From: Nymphaea colorata
Taxonomy: Eukaryota; Streptophyta; Magnoliopsida; Nymphaeales; Nymphaeaceae
Reading direction: 5' to 3'
NCBI RefSeq assembly: GCF_008831285.2
Contig: NC_045151.1
Span: 243,544-307,543, forward strand
Length of the DNA: 64,000 nt
Part shown: positions 47,741 through 62,497 of the stretch, one piece after another
How positions within the stretch are numbered: position 1 is the stretch's first letter
Layout of the letters: each line of letters begins with the position of its first letter
The notes under the pieces: model-generated
What the model was told of the DNA's origin: nothing
What the model saw: only the letters and a program-made list of their open reading frames with translations
Databases searched by the model: none
Made by a program: the position numbers and the translations under genes

Positions 47741-48645
47741 TGTTTTGCTTTGTGTGGTGAATCAACAGCGAGAGGAGAAGGGGCATGATTTATGGTGTGA
47801 GGGAAGGAAGAGAGAGAGAGGGACTTGGTGGAATGCAGAAATGAAAAGGCGATTTGTTGGCATGAAGAAGAGAAAAGATTCACGTCAGCTAAGTTGAATA
47901 TAGTTAATTATATATTAGTATCATTGAGTATAGTGAAAGTGGCTAATGCAAACTAATAAAGTGGAGAGCTCTATTTACTATATGCCATCTTAATCTTTCT
48001 AGCTATAACACCATTCTCACCAGATGGAACTTTTTTCCAACGTGGTTTTGGCTTCTCCAATGGAGAAAGGATTGACATTTCTTTTTTGGTAAAAAAAAAA
48101 AAGAAAAAAAAAACAAACGGTAATTGTTTTCTTATATATTTATTAACATAACCCCCTTTAGAGCAATGGTTGGGGTACGTGAAAGGGCATCTTAATTCAT
48201 GAAAGAAACTTAAACACCTTTTACATTTTTGCTAGTTTTTGCTAACTATACCAAAGTTAAAGAAAAGAGAATTAAGTTTTATGTTATTAATAAAAATAAC
48301 CTTCTTCAAATTAGTCTTAAGTTATTAGTGGTGGGATTGATTGATAGAAAAAAAATTGAAATGGCCTTAGAAAATAGACCAATCCACTTTATTAGTTTTC
48401 ATTAGCCCCAATTAACTACACTCAATAATGATTAAAATATAATGAACTATATCTAAGTTAGTTACTTGAATATATTTCTCTTTTGCATGCCGGCAAATCA
48501 TCTTTTCTAGCTATTATGCAGGATAATCTTTTCGCTTTTGCATTGCACCAAGTCTCTCTCTGTCTCTCTCTTTCTTTTTCTTCCCTCACACTATAAATCA
48601 TTCTCCTGATCCTCTCGTTGTCGATTCACCACACAAAGCAAAACA
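47741..48645. repeat. Inverted duplication of a promoter-like sequence
   Basis: Left arm 47741-47980 and right arm 48371-48645 are diverged reverse complements. Landmarks on the right arm: CCACTTTATTAGTTTTCATTAGCC, ATGCCGGCAAATC, CACCAAGTCTCTCTC, CTTCCCTCACACTATAAATCAT and CACCACACAAAGCAAAACA, each with a matching complement in the left arm. The spacer is ~390 bp. The right arm runs into a 5' leader and an ATG at 48703. The left arm has lost its TATA (CATAAAT in complement) and runs into GA/AT repeats. This looks like two head-to-head copies of one gene's upstream region. Confidence 0.75.
48592..48598 (+). promoter_or_regulatory. TATA box
   Basis: TATAAAT after a CT-rich tract, ~110 bp before the ATG at 48703. 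A start of transcription near 48625 would give a ~80-nt leader. It is conserved in position in the inverted copy, but mutated there. Confidence 0.5.
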
Positions 48646-48702
48646 CAAAGAAAATCGCTCTCCTTTTCTTGCTTTTCTTTTCTGTTCTTTGTGGCTGCGT
48701 GT

Positions 48703-48891
48703 ATGGAAGCCATAGATGTTGGTCAGGGAGATCTCGCCTGCATGCATGGCAAGGGAAGCTCCTCAAGTGACGAGTGGGACATGGAGAACTGTTTGATACT
48801 GTTAGCACAAAGTGGCAGGAGCCAGGAGGGATGGCCTGTGCCTCAATTCCGCGAGGCCGCCTGGCCGAACTGCAGGCAGGGAGAGGTGTAA
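48703..48891 (+). CDS. Short ORF, 62 codons, unknown product
   Basis: The first ATG after the TATA box opens MEAIDVGQGDLACMHGKG, then SSSSDEWDMENCL, ILLAQSGRSQEGWPVPQF and a stop at 48891. I do not recognise it. The acidic-serine stretch looks protein-like, and the promoter context is good. It is probably either a first exon whose later exons are lost or a small protein. The sequence after the stop shows no further coding signal before the Copia scrap at 49.2 kb. No donor site is clearly better than the stop. Confidence 0.3.
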   Translation: MEAIDVGQGDLACMHGKGSSSSDEWDMENCLILLAQSGRSQEGWPVPQFREAAWPNCRQGEV

Positions 48892-49254
48892 AGAGTGTGT
48901 TACAAGTCGAGCACCAAGGAGGAACAAGAGTTGCGATGAAAAATGAAAAGATCAATTTTTTATATCTTTAACTGTTTTGAAATGCTTACAAAATAATACA
49001 TACACTTGATTTTAACTTCTACAAATAATTGAGAATGGTAACTATACAACAGGCAAAAATTTCTTTCCATTATCAAGGATTTCCATGTGGAAGGAGATTA
49101 ACCATGCTTTTGAAAAATGTGCAATGTGTTGACCGAGTAGATCACGCGTGTTCATTTTCACGCAATGTTCGATTATACAGCAACGTCTCTCATGGAAAAC
49201 GTCATCATGACATGAACGAATATAGGGGTCATGTGTAATGCTCTTCTCTTGACA

Positions 49255-49353
49255 ATCCCCTTCAAACTGAAGGGTGGAAATTTTCAAATCCAGTTTTCTT
49301 AGTAGATGATGAAATGCTTTTCTTCTTAAGGCTTTAGTAAACAAATCTGGCAA
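49255..49353 (-). pseudogene. Copia pol C-terminal tail and PPT
   Basis: The minus strand reads PDLFTKALRRKAFHHLLRKL, the last residues of Copia RNase H/pol (family: DLFTKALP...). A purine tract GAAGGGGAT follows, then TGTCAAGAGAAGAGC, a probable LTR start at 49254. The rest of the element is not on this strand to the right, so it is truncated. The LTR end is not identified. Confidence 0.7.
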
Positions 49354-49639
49354 CTGATCTTTGCTTCTAACATAGCATGTCCGAAAAACAAGACAATCAA
49401 GTTCAATGTGCCAACTTAATATCTGCTAGCGTAATATCCATTAGTAAATTGACTAAATTTTGCAACTTTTGGGTTACTTTTTCTCCAAAAAACTGATTTG
49501 TCAAGACGTTACAATGAGGAGGGAGATTGGTAGGAGACGTGAACTCAATGGGCTGTACGTGATGGACCAGCTAGACTCAAGCCTCCTCACTTACTCCAAG
49601 AATTAACGGTTGTTCATAATATCAAAAGTGTCATTCTCG

Positions 49640-50952
49640 TTTAAGGCATAATTCATATGTACTTTTGAACTTTTGTTTTCTAGTGTTCATCTTTGATCAT
49701 TTTGCTTGTGATGCATGTGGATTTGCCAAGTCTACCTTTCATCATTCTGTTGAATGGTTTGTAGAAGAATTTGATTTTGCACATATTGATGTTTGGAGAC
49801 CAGTCCTGGTAGACTCTTATTTGGGTTATAAATATTATGTGACTTTCACTCATGAGAAGTCTAACATTACATGGTTATTCCTTTTAAAATGCAAAAGTGA
49901 AGTTCCAAAAATTTATGAAGAATTTTATAACTTGATTTTTACTCAATATGGAATTAAAAGAAAAAAACTTCAGCCTGACAATGGTGGAAAATATATGAAC
50001 AAAACATTAAAATAGTTCATGGCGAAGCGGGGAATTCAACCAAAAAACTCTTGTGCCGAAACTCCGCAACAAAACAGAGTAGCGGAACACAAAAATCAGC
50101 AATTCCTTAATATTGTCCGTTCTCTTATGATACACATGAACGTTCCCCAACAGTTTTGGACTGACATTATTGGGACTCTATGCTACCTTGCCAAAAGAAT
50201 TTCGAGTTCTAGTATTGGCTACAAATTCCCTCTTGAAAGTTTGATAAACAGAAAAATAGGTGTTTGGATGCTTGTGTTTTATTCATGTACAAGCTGGTTT
50301 TCAAAATAAACTAGATAAAAGAGCTCTTAAGTGCATGTTCTTCAGTTATTCTAGTAGAAAAAACAGATATAAATGTTATGAACCTTATTTGAAAAATATC
50401 TTGCGACCCAAGACATCAATTTTTTTTAACAAGAGCCATATTATAATTTTTCTGGACAAAAAGACAAATTCTACAAAAGTCGACAGTGCTAATAGTCCGC
50501 TACTTGAAATTTTTAATGAAATTCATGGATCTCATCATTCTACTCCTGAGTCTCCCATCAATGAAAATGCCCCTGATGAAGATCAAAACCAAAACCTTTT
50601 TGAGCAAAGCTTACTCCTCAACCTGAACCTATTATTCAATCAAACCAACCTGAGGCAAACCAACAACCAAGTCAACCTGAATCCACTTCTACCACCAGCG
50701 AATATCCTAAGAGATATTCAAGATGAAAAAAAAAAACCTCCATCTAAGCTTAGTGACTACTACACTTACCTATCCACCCACAACTCTCGCTCCATTGACA
50801 AATACTTTACCTTCGACAACCTGTCTAAATCCTGCAAAGATTATATCCTAAATAGCTACTCTATCCAAGAACCTAAAAACTTGAAGAGGCTAGCGAGAAT
50901 AAGCAGTAGAGAAATGCCATGTAAGAGCTTGAAAGTGCTTGAAGGAGTGTGA
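49640..50952 (+). pseudogene. Copia integrase fragment
   Basis: The plus strand begins with CDACGFAKSTFHHS (end of the zinc domain) and then the core: EFDFAHIDVWRP with the first catalytic Asp, LQPDNGGKY with the second, and PQQNRVAEHKN with the Glu. A stop follows NKTLK at about 50014, and a frameshift lies near 50260. The C-terminal part FGCLCFIHVQ...KCMFFSYSSRKNRYKCY is recognisable, followed by a Ser/Asn-rich linker to 50952. RT is missing. It is opposite in orientation to the scrap at 49255-49353, so the two come from different insertions or a rearrangement. Confidence 0.85.
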
Positions 50953-51506
50953 ATACTGAAAACATCAACCACCTTCAAATAGAAAATTTTGTCAATTTGA
51001 AGGCAATGTAAGTGGAGAACTGGTCTTCATTTCAAGTGGCCCACTACAACACCTTCGCTACAACAATCCCCTAATCACGTACTTTGCCTTCAAGGTCGCA
51101 GAAAAAGTATCAACTGATTAGTAATGGAGGTGTGCCTTAAGGGAGGTATCAACCTTATTAGTTTCTCTCTTAAGGAAGTGAATGAGCCTAAGTAAAGATG
51201 TCAAAATTTAGAGTTATTTATTGTGATAGTGGCTGATCCGGTTCACACCAAGTTGCGGCGGGTGGATCCGACACGTCTAATTTTAAACATCACTACAACA
51301 ATCCCGTAATTCAATCTGCTTTTCAAGGTTTTCCTGTTTTGTCGATTAACTGACTTGAAAACTATCACAAATGCAAAAGACAAGAGACAGAGGGGGAAAA
51401 CAAAGAGAGAAATACTCAAGCCTTTGCAGTATATTTTTACATTTTACTTTTTTTCTAAAAAATGAGCAATCAAATATGACAAGGTGCAATCCACATGATT
51501 AAGACT
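50953..51506. other. Intergenic, no gene identified
   Basis: No domain in any frame. Continuation of the Copia fragment cannot be recognised. Confidence 0.4.
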
Positions 51507-51810
51507 GGGAACCAGGCCAGTCCGGCCCTACCCGATCCGATAAGGAGTTGGGCTCAGGCCAGCCCAACACCCGAAACCTAGGCTCAGACCCGGCCCGACT
51601 CCTAAAACCCGAGTTCGGACTCGACCCAAGCTCGGCCTGCCCCAGCCCGATTAAATTTTAAATATATTTTTTTAATATAAAATAATATATAAGTTCAATT
51701 CATTGTAATAAAATATTATACTTATATGAAAAAATAATAATATTAATATTAAAAAAATTATCGGGCCGAACTGGCTTAGTTGGGCTTACCTCAGCGAGAC
51801 CGGTGCCTTT
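51507..51810. repeat. Small repeat with GGCCCGACC-rich ends
   Basis: Left part: CCAGGCCAGTCCGGCCCTAC, GGCCAGCCCAACACCCG, GACCCGGCCCGACTCC. AT-rich core 51650-51765. Right part: GGGCCGAACTGGC and GGGCTTACC. This layout fits a non-autonomous DNA element. Confidence 0.5.
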
Positions 51811-53005
51811 GTTTGGACCCACCAAAAAAATCAAGATTTTCCATCTGAAATAACTTGAAACTTGTCCATAGCAGGAACAGCAACATTCCGGCTGGAATCA
51901 GAATATTTGACACTTAAAAAACTTGTTCTTCTTCGAAACGTTTCATAGGAAAATCCTTATAAATTGAAGAACATACTCTAACTGCGTGATTGACAAATTA
52001 ATCCCAAGAATCTAACAAAAAATCTTCTCCTATTAACCTTATGTTTGCATCCCAAAAATTTTTGGTTTGCTTTTGGAGTGCTTCAGAAAAATGAGTTTTT
52101 GTTTTGAAATAGGAAAGAATAGGATTCGCCCGTCGGTACAAGGGTCGACCGTTCCCGCTGCCTTTACCGGGGGTAATCAACCCAAGGGCTACGTTTATTA
52201 TTGATGCATTTCGTTTTAACTTGAACATCCCTTGGATTCTATATGTGGTTTAGAAAAATATTGAAAGTTTGATGTTTCAAACTTTTGAAAAGGTTCTTGA
52301 AGAGTTGCTTGAAAATGTGAAACATTTTGATGAAAACTAGAGTTGAGAAATCTTTTAAATATCATTTGAAAAGCTTAGTGAATCACTTTCAAGTCATTTT
52401 AGTGTTCTCTTAAGACTTTAGTAGGCTTGAGATTTTGCTCTAATTCAGTTACCACCTAGTTAGTGCTCCATCTCATCTTGCTTAAATTCTTTTAGAGATG
52501 TGTTTGTGCTCATTTGTGATATTGAGTGAGTGAAAATGAATGGATGCATTGAACCTATATGATTGAAAGAAAAAATCATTCATTTCTACCCTAACATTCA
52601 TCTAAATGCATTCCTACCATAACATACATCTAAGATTTTTGTTTTTGTAAATATCATATATATGAAGGAAAAGTTTTTGAAAATGGATTGGGATTGTAGA
52701 CCACCAAGCATGAATCCAATATTAGGTCATTACTTGGTTTGTGGTCTTCATGAAGTCGACAAATTAAAAATTAAAATCTTAAATGGTAAGATATTGAAAG
52801 AATAGAAAAGATGAACGACTACATCTCAAGAGGAATATAGGGAAAAAAAGATCTTGAAAATCATAAAATCACATGTTTTGAGAAAGAAAGCTATGTATTT
52901 ATATATATATATATATATGAAAGCTTATGAAAATGATGTTTATATCAAGTAGAGAAGAGAAGATCATTTTAGAAAAATGAAGAGAAATTTTAAAATGGAA
53001 TACAC

Positions 53006-53009
<4 letters not shown>

Positions 53010-53070
<61 letters not shown>
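53010..53070. repeat. (AT)n microsatellite in the left LTR
   Basis: About 61 bp of AT. Confidence 0.97.
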
Positions 53071-53071
<1 letters not shown>

Positions 53072-54379
53072 GAATATGAGAGTTTATAAAAGTATGTTAA
53101 ATCATAGAAAGAGAAACAACAAAGAAATATATTCATGTGCATACATACATATATAACATGTATATACGCATACGTTTTCATGAATATGAAAATCAAAGAA
53201 TGATTTGAAAATAGCCGACTTCAAATTTTGATATAGGCTGGAAAGGAGCTTGGACTCATGCAGGTGCCTTAGCTAAGTATCCAAGGCCGCATTAGAGAGA
53301 TTTCTTTTGAAAATGTTTTCGAAAATATGATTTATATAAAAACATTGAATGTTATGATTTAATTTGCCACAAGGGATATATTTCTTCCACCGTTGGGTAT
53401 GAAAGAAAACAAATCATACAATAAGATACTCATTAGGGTTCCTAATGGGATGATTAAAAGGAAACTAACGCAAAAATTCATGCAAATGCATATTAACATG
53501 TACATATTCGTGAGGGTTTCCTCAGATTGGACAAGTCCCAACGTCAAAAATCAATATGAAGATAAAAAATCCTAAACCACACTCTCATTCTCATCATACA
53601 TTTACATATAAATGGAAAACCAAGCAACTATGCATGAATAATATATAGAAAATATTCAAGGAATGTAAGAGAGAGAGAGAGAGAGAGATGGAAAGAGAAA
53701 GATTCAACTAGGAGGGAGGGCATTAAGTAACTATGAAATGAAAGATCATCTCATCTTTTCATGCTCCTGGTGCACTTGTGCACAACCTCTTGTCTCTAAA
53801 AAAAGAGATTGAGTGCTATATCCTTCGGCCATAGGGAGAGGAAGGTGAGAAGAAAATGAGGAAAGCAAAAGAAGTCTATATTCAAGAAAGGAAAGAACAA
53901 CAACAACAAGATTATATTTGAGAAAATAAATAACATGATTTAATCGTACAATGAAAGATTATCTCATCTTCTCATGCTCCCGATGCTCTCGAGTATAGTC
54001 TCTTGACTCTAAAATAGAGAGTGAGAGCCATCTCATATGGCTATGGGGAGATGAAGAAGAGAGGAAAGAAAATAAAGAATGGAGAGAGGTTTGGATTATA
54101 TACCTCTAAATGAGAAAGGCTTAGAGAAAATGAACATGTTAGCTTAAAGATCCCCTTGAGTGAAGCTCCAAGGTGATGCCTCCAAGAGGGTTATGGTTTG
54201 CTCCAAGTTGGAGAGAAATGGAAAGAGGAAGAGGGAGAGAGAGCTCAAGAGAAACTCTAAGTCATCAAGTGAGAATACACTAGAGTTTCTCCCAAGGACC
54301 AATCTTACCCAGAAGGGGAGAAGTGGATGGTATTTATGGAGGATTTTGGCGCCAAAACCTAAAATTTGAATTTTTTTTG

Positions 54380-54720
54380 TAAAGGACCAAAATCACCCTC
54401 TAAAAGGAGATTTTTTGTCAAAAAGGATGAGGAAATGAGTCTTGTTTACCAAAAAGAACCAAAATTACCCTCTAAAAGGATGTTCTTTATAAAAAAAGGA
54501 AGGGCAAATGTGTCTTGTTTATCAAAAAGACTAAAATTACCTTATAAAAGGAGGTTCTTTGTCAAAAAGAATGGACAAATGGGTATAATTTACCAAAAAG
54601 ACCAAAATTACCCTCTAAAATGAGGTTCTTTGTCAAAAAGGAGGTGCAAATGGGTCTTGATTACCAAAAAAACCAAAATCACCCTCAAAAAAGAGGCTTG
54701 TTTGTTAAAAGGAAAGGCAA
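54380..54720. repeat. 71-bp tandem repeat in the left LTR, 5 units
   Basis: CCAAAATTACCCTCTAAAAGG recurs near 54389, 54461, 54532, 54603 and 54673, each followed by TTCTTTGTCAAAAAGGA and AAATGGGTCTTG. Confidence 0.9.
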
Positions 54721-54824
54721 ATAGGTCTCAAATGTTTGATTTGGATTTGAAAGTGGGTTTTTGTACCTAATTTGGATTTGGATTGTGGCTTTTGACCAAT
54801 TTAGATCCAAAAATTGGGTTTTGT

Positions 54825-57800
54825 GCTCTTTTGTCTATAGTTTCAGGTTTTACCCATTTCCTGAATGGGTTGGTCAATGACAAGTGGCAATGCCAGGAAA
54901 TAACCTTCATCACCTCAAACACCGTTGTTGAAGCATTGGTTGTGACCCTATTGCTCCTTTATTGATTGTGACAAGAAAATTTCCTATCAGCCCGAGTGCC
55001 TTTTGGTGAAATTTTTGTTTTCACCCAAGGCTAGATTTTGAACTTGTTAAAATTCCCCAAACTAGCATTTGAGTTGAGCTTGATTCAAAAAAAGGCCTTA
55101 GCCAAATGGCCAAGTTGCGCCATAAAATTGCCTTGTCCAGTGACATGGTTGAGCTAGCTTTTAGAAAGCTCCGAGCCTAGCGGCCGGATTGCGCTTGATC
55201 AAATCTTTACCTTAACAGCTGGTTGATTTGATTGGGATATGATCCCTTTTTCTATGGACAATGATAATTGTTCATGAAAAATATTTGTCGCAAAAGAAAT
55301 TTAGAAATATCCTTGAAATATTTTAAAAAAGGCCTTAGTATTAGCAATTGCCATGATTGATGGGATCTTATTCAAAATAGAATGCTTGGTAGAAGATAAA
55401 AGGTTGATGTCTTGGATTGAGACTGAGGCGAAGAAAGTAATGAAAATTGCCTCAATCAAATAAGGTATGAGCAAAATTATAAAAATGAGGTATATGTTCC
55501 CTTAACGGGAAAATGAGGGTGTAAGGTAATGACATATATACGAACTTTGGTATGCAAGAATTTGTGTTTTGTCTCTGAGGTGAAGAAATTGAGACAAAGC
55601 TTGTAGGAGAGAAATTTGTTATAAGAATATGGTCGATAGATGATCATTCTCGTAGCGAGTTATCAAGTTGATAATATAGGAAAATGGAACATCTCAATTT
55701 CGAAAGAATTAAATCTTGAGTAGAGTATAAATATATGAGGTTTGATTCAGGAAGATATAGATTCAACTGGGGTGAATGAATAAGTCAAAAATCAAATGTC
55801 AATGAAAATAGAATATAATCAGAGCATTAGAAAAAATCTTGAAATAAATGATGTCCTAATAAAATCATAAAAGTAGAAAAATGGTAGAAAGACACACCAT
55901 ATGTTTTGAACCCAAAAAATTATTGGGCTAAATATAAGTGTGGAAACAAAAAAATGTATCGCCCGAGTCAAGCACTTGTTGATCATAGACTGAGATTGAG
56001 GCAAAGAAAATAATGAAAATTGCCTCAAATGCATAAAAATTGATATGAGAGGGTGAAAGGTAATATCACGTGTCTGCACTTGGATATGAAAGAATTTTGG
56101 CACGTAATTGGGACAAAGCCTGTATGAAAGGAATTTGTTGTAGAAATATGATAGTGATTTTCATAACAGGATATTAAGTTTGATAATATAAGAAAATAGA
56201 GAGAATTATGAGCAATTTATCAATACATGATGTTTGATTCATGCATGTATAATGATTGAAAATAAAGTATAATCGAGTAAAGCAAAGATTGACATTCAAT
56301 TTGAAATAAATGATAGCCCAATAAAATCATGAAAGTAATAAAATAGGGAGAAAGAGATACTATGGGTGTTGATGCTAGAAAATTGTCAAGCAGAGTCACG
56401 TTCAAGAATGTGATTCCAGACAAATAAATGATGAATTGACTAATAACAATCGATGTCTCAACTTATGGAAGTAGTAGAATACAAAGAAATACACCCTATG
56501 AGTATTGAGGATAGAGAATTATGAAGAAAAGAATGCATGACCTAAGTCAAGCAAAGTTGGAAATTGAGTTAGAAAACATGAGGTAAGACAAATAAATGAG
56601 AGATTGACAAAGTATGATGAAATGTAGATTTTGAAGCAATTCTACAACAAAAAGATGGACTTGTCAAAGAATAATTGATGACCAATGGAAACAAAAACAC
56701 AGTGTGTATTGAAGCTAGAAAGTTATTGGGCTGCATATGAATGAGGGAAAAAATAATGCATGACCTGAGTCAAGTGAGTTGATAATTGAGCCAATAGGTG
56801 GCCATCATGTTCAAGAATATCAGGTCGGACAAATAAATAAGGGATTGACAATGTATAACAAAATTTAGATTTTAAAGCAACCTTAGAAAAATAGACTTGC
56901 CAAGGAATAATTGATGATCCAATGAAATTATGAAAATAGTAAAATGTGAGGAAAGACACATCATAAATATTGAAACTTGGAAAAATATTTGGCTAAAATG
57001 AGAGCAAAAGAATGCATGACCTAAGTCAAGCAAAGTTCGTAATTGAGCCAATAACTGGTTATCATGTTTAAAACTATGAAGTTGGAGAAATGAATAGATG
57101 AGAGATAGACAAAGTATGTTAAAATGCAAATCTTAAAGTAATTCAAAAAAATGGATTTGCTGAATAACAATATTTGAAAAATCAATGTCATTTAGATAGT
57201 ATGGTTAAAGCATGAGCTTATGGTGTGATCATGTTGAAGAGTATATAGAGTTGATCGAAAAAGACATTGATTTAAATAAGAAAATGAAATGTAAAATTAT
57301 TCAATTGATCAAAGATTGTATGGAATATGTACATGCAATCATCATACAATGATAAACATCCAACACTTTTGAAAGTCACCTTTATCATGCATATATTTGG
57401 AAAATGAACATAGGACCCTAATTGAATTGGGTTTGATTGAGTACAATTATTTCATATAAGATATGCCAATATACCTTAGCCAAGAGGCTTAGTACGAGCA
57501 TAGACTTCTTCATTTGGCAACTAAGGGTAAGGTTTATCAACATCTTCTTCGAAACTCGTCGATATACCACAAATTACCACTCATGGCACTAACGAGGGGT
57601 TTTTCCCGCCCAAAGAGTAGTCTAGTTGTAAAGCTTAGTCTTGTGCTACCACCTAAGACTAAGCCCGACAAAATGATGACCCGGGACAAAATAGGTATGA
57701 GAAATTTTAAATTATGAGAAATCATGTAAAATGAGTTGTCTCTAATGCAATGTTGCCTAAGATGATTAAAATTAGAAGAAAAACAAACGTTGTCTTCAAA

Positions 57801-58026
57801 CAACTGTTAAATTAAGGAGGGTTGTATTTGATACTAAATCTAGGTGAACATGATTGATCCTCCTCAATTAGTCATATGTGCAAGAAAGCAAACACAATCA
57901 CCAAGCAATGCAATGAAGTGCCAATGGGGTCAAAGTCAAAATAGGGAACATGCTTTATCATTGGCAATATGTGAGATATTTAAGTTAGTAAAAATGCATC
58001 AATTATAACCATAACCAAACGATGAC
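54825..58026. other. Non-coding internal region of the LARD-like element
   Basis: No gag or pol motif on either strand. 55800-57130 consists of diverged tandem segments of ~200-230 bp sharing GAATGCATGACCTAAGTCAAG, AATAAATGATGAATTGACAA and AAAGACACATCATAAATATTG-like text, with at least five blocks. 57540-57720 contains a low-repeat stretch of unknown nature. Confidence 0.7.
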
Positions 58027-58046
58027 GGGTCCCATCACGGTCGCCA
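58027..58046 (-). other. Primer binding site, tRNA-Arg type
   Basis: The minus strand reads TGGCGACCGTGATGGGACCC two bases inside the right LTR. Its complement ends TCACGGTCGCCA, as the 3' end of a tRNA-Arg would. Confidence 0.7.
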
Positions 58047-59009
58047 TCTGTTTGCAGCCCCAAAATTTTTTGTTTGCTTTTGGAGTGCTCCAAAAAAATG
58101 AGTTTTTGCTTTAAAATAGGGAAGAAAGGAATTCACCCGTCGGTACGAGGGTCGACCGTTCCCGGCGCCTTTACTGAGGGTAATCAACGAAAGAGCTATG
58201 TTTATTATTGATGCATTTCATTTTAACTTGAACATCTCTTTGATTCTATATGCGGTGTAGAAAAATATTGAAAGTTTGATGTTTCAAACTTTTGAAAAGG
58301 TTCTTAAAGAGTTGCTTGAGAATGTGAAACATTTTGATGAAAACTAGAGTTGGGAAATCTTTTAAATATCATTTGAAAAGCTTAGGGAATCACTTTCAAG
58401 TCATTTTAGTGTTCTCTTAAGACTTTAGTAGGCTTGAGATTTTGCTCTAATTCAGTTACCACCTAGTTAGTGCTCCATCTCATCTTGCTTAAATTCTTTT
58501 AGAGATGTGTTTGAGCTTATTTGTGATATTGAGTGAGTGAAAATGAATGAATGCGTTGATCCTATATGATTGAAAGAAAAAATCATTCATTCTTACTATA
58601 ACATTCTTCTAAATGCATTCCTACCATAACATACATCTAAGATTTTTGTTTTTGTAAATATCATATATATGAAGGAAAAGTTTTTGAAGATGGATTAGGA
58701 TTGTAGACCGTCAAGCATGAATCCAATATTAGGTCTTGGTTTGTGGTCTTGATGAAGTCGACAATTGAAAAATTAAAATCTTAAATGGTAATATATTGAA
58801 AGAATAGAAAAGATGAAGGACTACATCTCAAGAGGGATATAGGAAAAGAAAAAGATCTTGAAAATCATAAAATCACATGTTTTGAGAAAGAAAGCTATGT
58901 ATTTATATATATATATATATATATATGAAAGCTTATGAAAATGATGTTTATATCAAGTAGAGAAGATAAGATCATTTTAAAAGAAGAAAGAGAAATTTTA
59001 AAATGAAAT

Positions 59010-59127
<118 letters not shown>

Positions 59128-60444
59128 GTATACGAGAGTTTATAAAAGTATGTTAAATCATAGAAAGAGAAACAACAAAGAAAGATATTCATGTGCATAT
59201 ATACATATCTAACGTGTATATGCGCATACGTTTTCATGAATATGAAAATCAAAAAATGATTTGAAAATAGCCGACTTCAAATTTTGATATAGGCCGGAAA
59301 GGAGCTTGTACTCATGTAGGAGCCTTAGCTAAGTATCCAAGGCCGCATTAGAGAGATTTCTTTTGAAAATGTTTTCGAAAATATGATTTATATAAGAACA
59401 TAGAATGTTATGATTTAGTTTGCCACAAGGGATATATTTCTTCAACCATTGGGTATGAAAGAAAACAAATCATATAATAAGATACTCATTAGGGTTCCTA
59501 ATGGGATGATTAAAAGGAAACTAACGCGAAAATTCATGCAAACACATATTAACATGTACATATTCGTGAGGGTTTCCTCGGGTTGGACAAGTCCCAACGT
59601 CAAGAATCAATATGAAGATAAAGAATCCCCAAACCACATTCTCATTTTCATCATACATTTACATATAAATGGAAAACCGAGCAACTATGCATAGATAATA
59701 TATAGACAATATTCAAGGAAGGTAATAGAGAGAGAGAGAGAGAGATGGAAAGAGAAAGATTCAACTAGGAGGGAGGGATTAAGTAACTATGAAATGAAAG
59801 ATCATCTCATCTTTCCATGCTCCTGGTGCACTTGAGCACAACCTCTTGCCTCTAAAAAAAAGAGATTGAGTGCTATATCCTTTCGCCATAGGGAGAGGAA
59901 GATGAGAAGAAAATGAGGAAAGCAAAAGAAGTCTATATTCAAGAAATGAACGAGCAACAACAACAAGATTATATTTGAGAAAATAAATAACATGATTTAA
60001 TCGTACAATGAAAGATTATCTCATCTTCTCATGCTCGCGGTGCTCTCGAGTATAGTCTCTTGACTTTAAAATAGAGAGTGAGAGCTATCTCATATGGCCA
60101 TGGGGAGATGAAGAAGAAAGGAAAGAAAATAAACAATGTAGTGAGGTTTGGATTACATACCTTTAAATGAGAAAGGCTTAGAGAAAATGAACACCTTAGC
60201 TTAAAGATCCCCTTGAGTGAAGCTCCAAGATGATGCCTCCAAGAGGGTTATGGCTTGTTCCAAGTTGGAGAGAAATGAAAAGAGGAAGAGGGTGAGAGAG
60301 AGAGAGAAAGAGAGAAACTTTAAGTCTTCAAGTAAGAATACACTAAAGTTTCTTCAAGGACCAACCTTACCCAAAAGGGGGGAAGTGGGAGGTATTTATA
60401 AAGGATTTTGGATCTAAAATCTAAAATTAAAATTTTTTTTGTAA

Positions 60445-60770
60445 AAGACCAAAATCACCCTCTAAAAGGTAGTTCTTTGTCAAAAAGGAGGGGCAAATTG
60501 GGTCTTGTTTAAAAAAAACCAAAATTATCCTCTAAAAAGAGGAGCAAATGGGTCTTGTTTACCAAAAAGACCAAAATTACTCTCTAAAAGGGGGTTCTTT
60601 GTCAAAAAAATGGGCAAAAAAGTCTTGTTTACCAAAAAGACCAAAATTACCCTCTAAAAGGAGGTTCTTTATCAAAAAAAAAGGGCAAGTGGGTCTTGTT
60701 TACCAAAAAAACCAAAATTGCCCTCTAAAAGAAGTTCTTTTTGTTAAAAGGAAGGACAAATGGGTCTTAA
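60445..60770. repeat. 71-bp tandem repeat in the right LTR, 5 units
   Basis: Same core near 60451, 60519, 60571, 60642 and 60713. One unit is shortened to about 52 bp. Confidence 0.9.
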
Positions 60771-60918
60771 ATGCTTGATTTGGATTTGAACCTGGGTTTT
60801 TGGACCTAATTTGGATTTGGATTGTGGCTTTGGACCAATTTAGATCCAAAAATTGGGTTTTGTATTTTTAATAAAAGAAGACATTCTTTTTGAAAAAATT
60901 TGGGGTGATTACACCTTG

Positions 60919-62497
<1,579 letters not shown>

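Larger units (their letters stand above)
52042..54824 (-). repeat. Left (3') LTR of the LARD-like element
   Basis: 2783 bp; high identity with 58049-60863 along its length. It contains an AT microsatellite (53010-53070), a GA run (about 53669-53688) and a 71-bp tandem repeat (54389-54700). No gene; the small frames are conserved between the LTRs only because the DNA is. Confidence 0.9.

Noticed and set aside
57514-57717. A short plus frame and its minus partner (57537-57803) inside the LARD-like element
   Set aside because: No gag or pol motif; it may be ordinary internal sequence, and coding cannot be supported.
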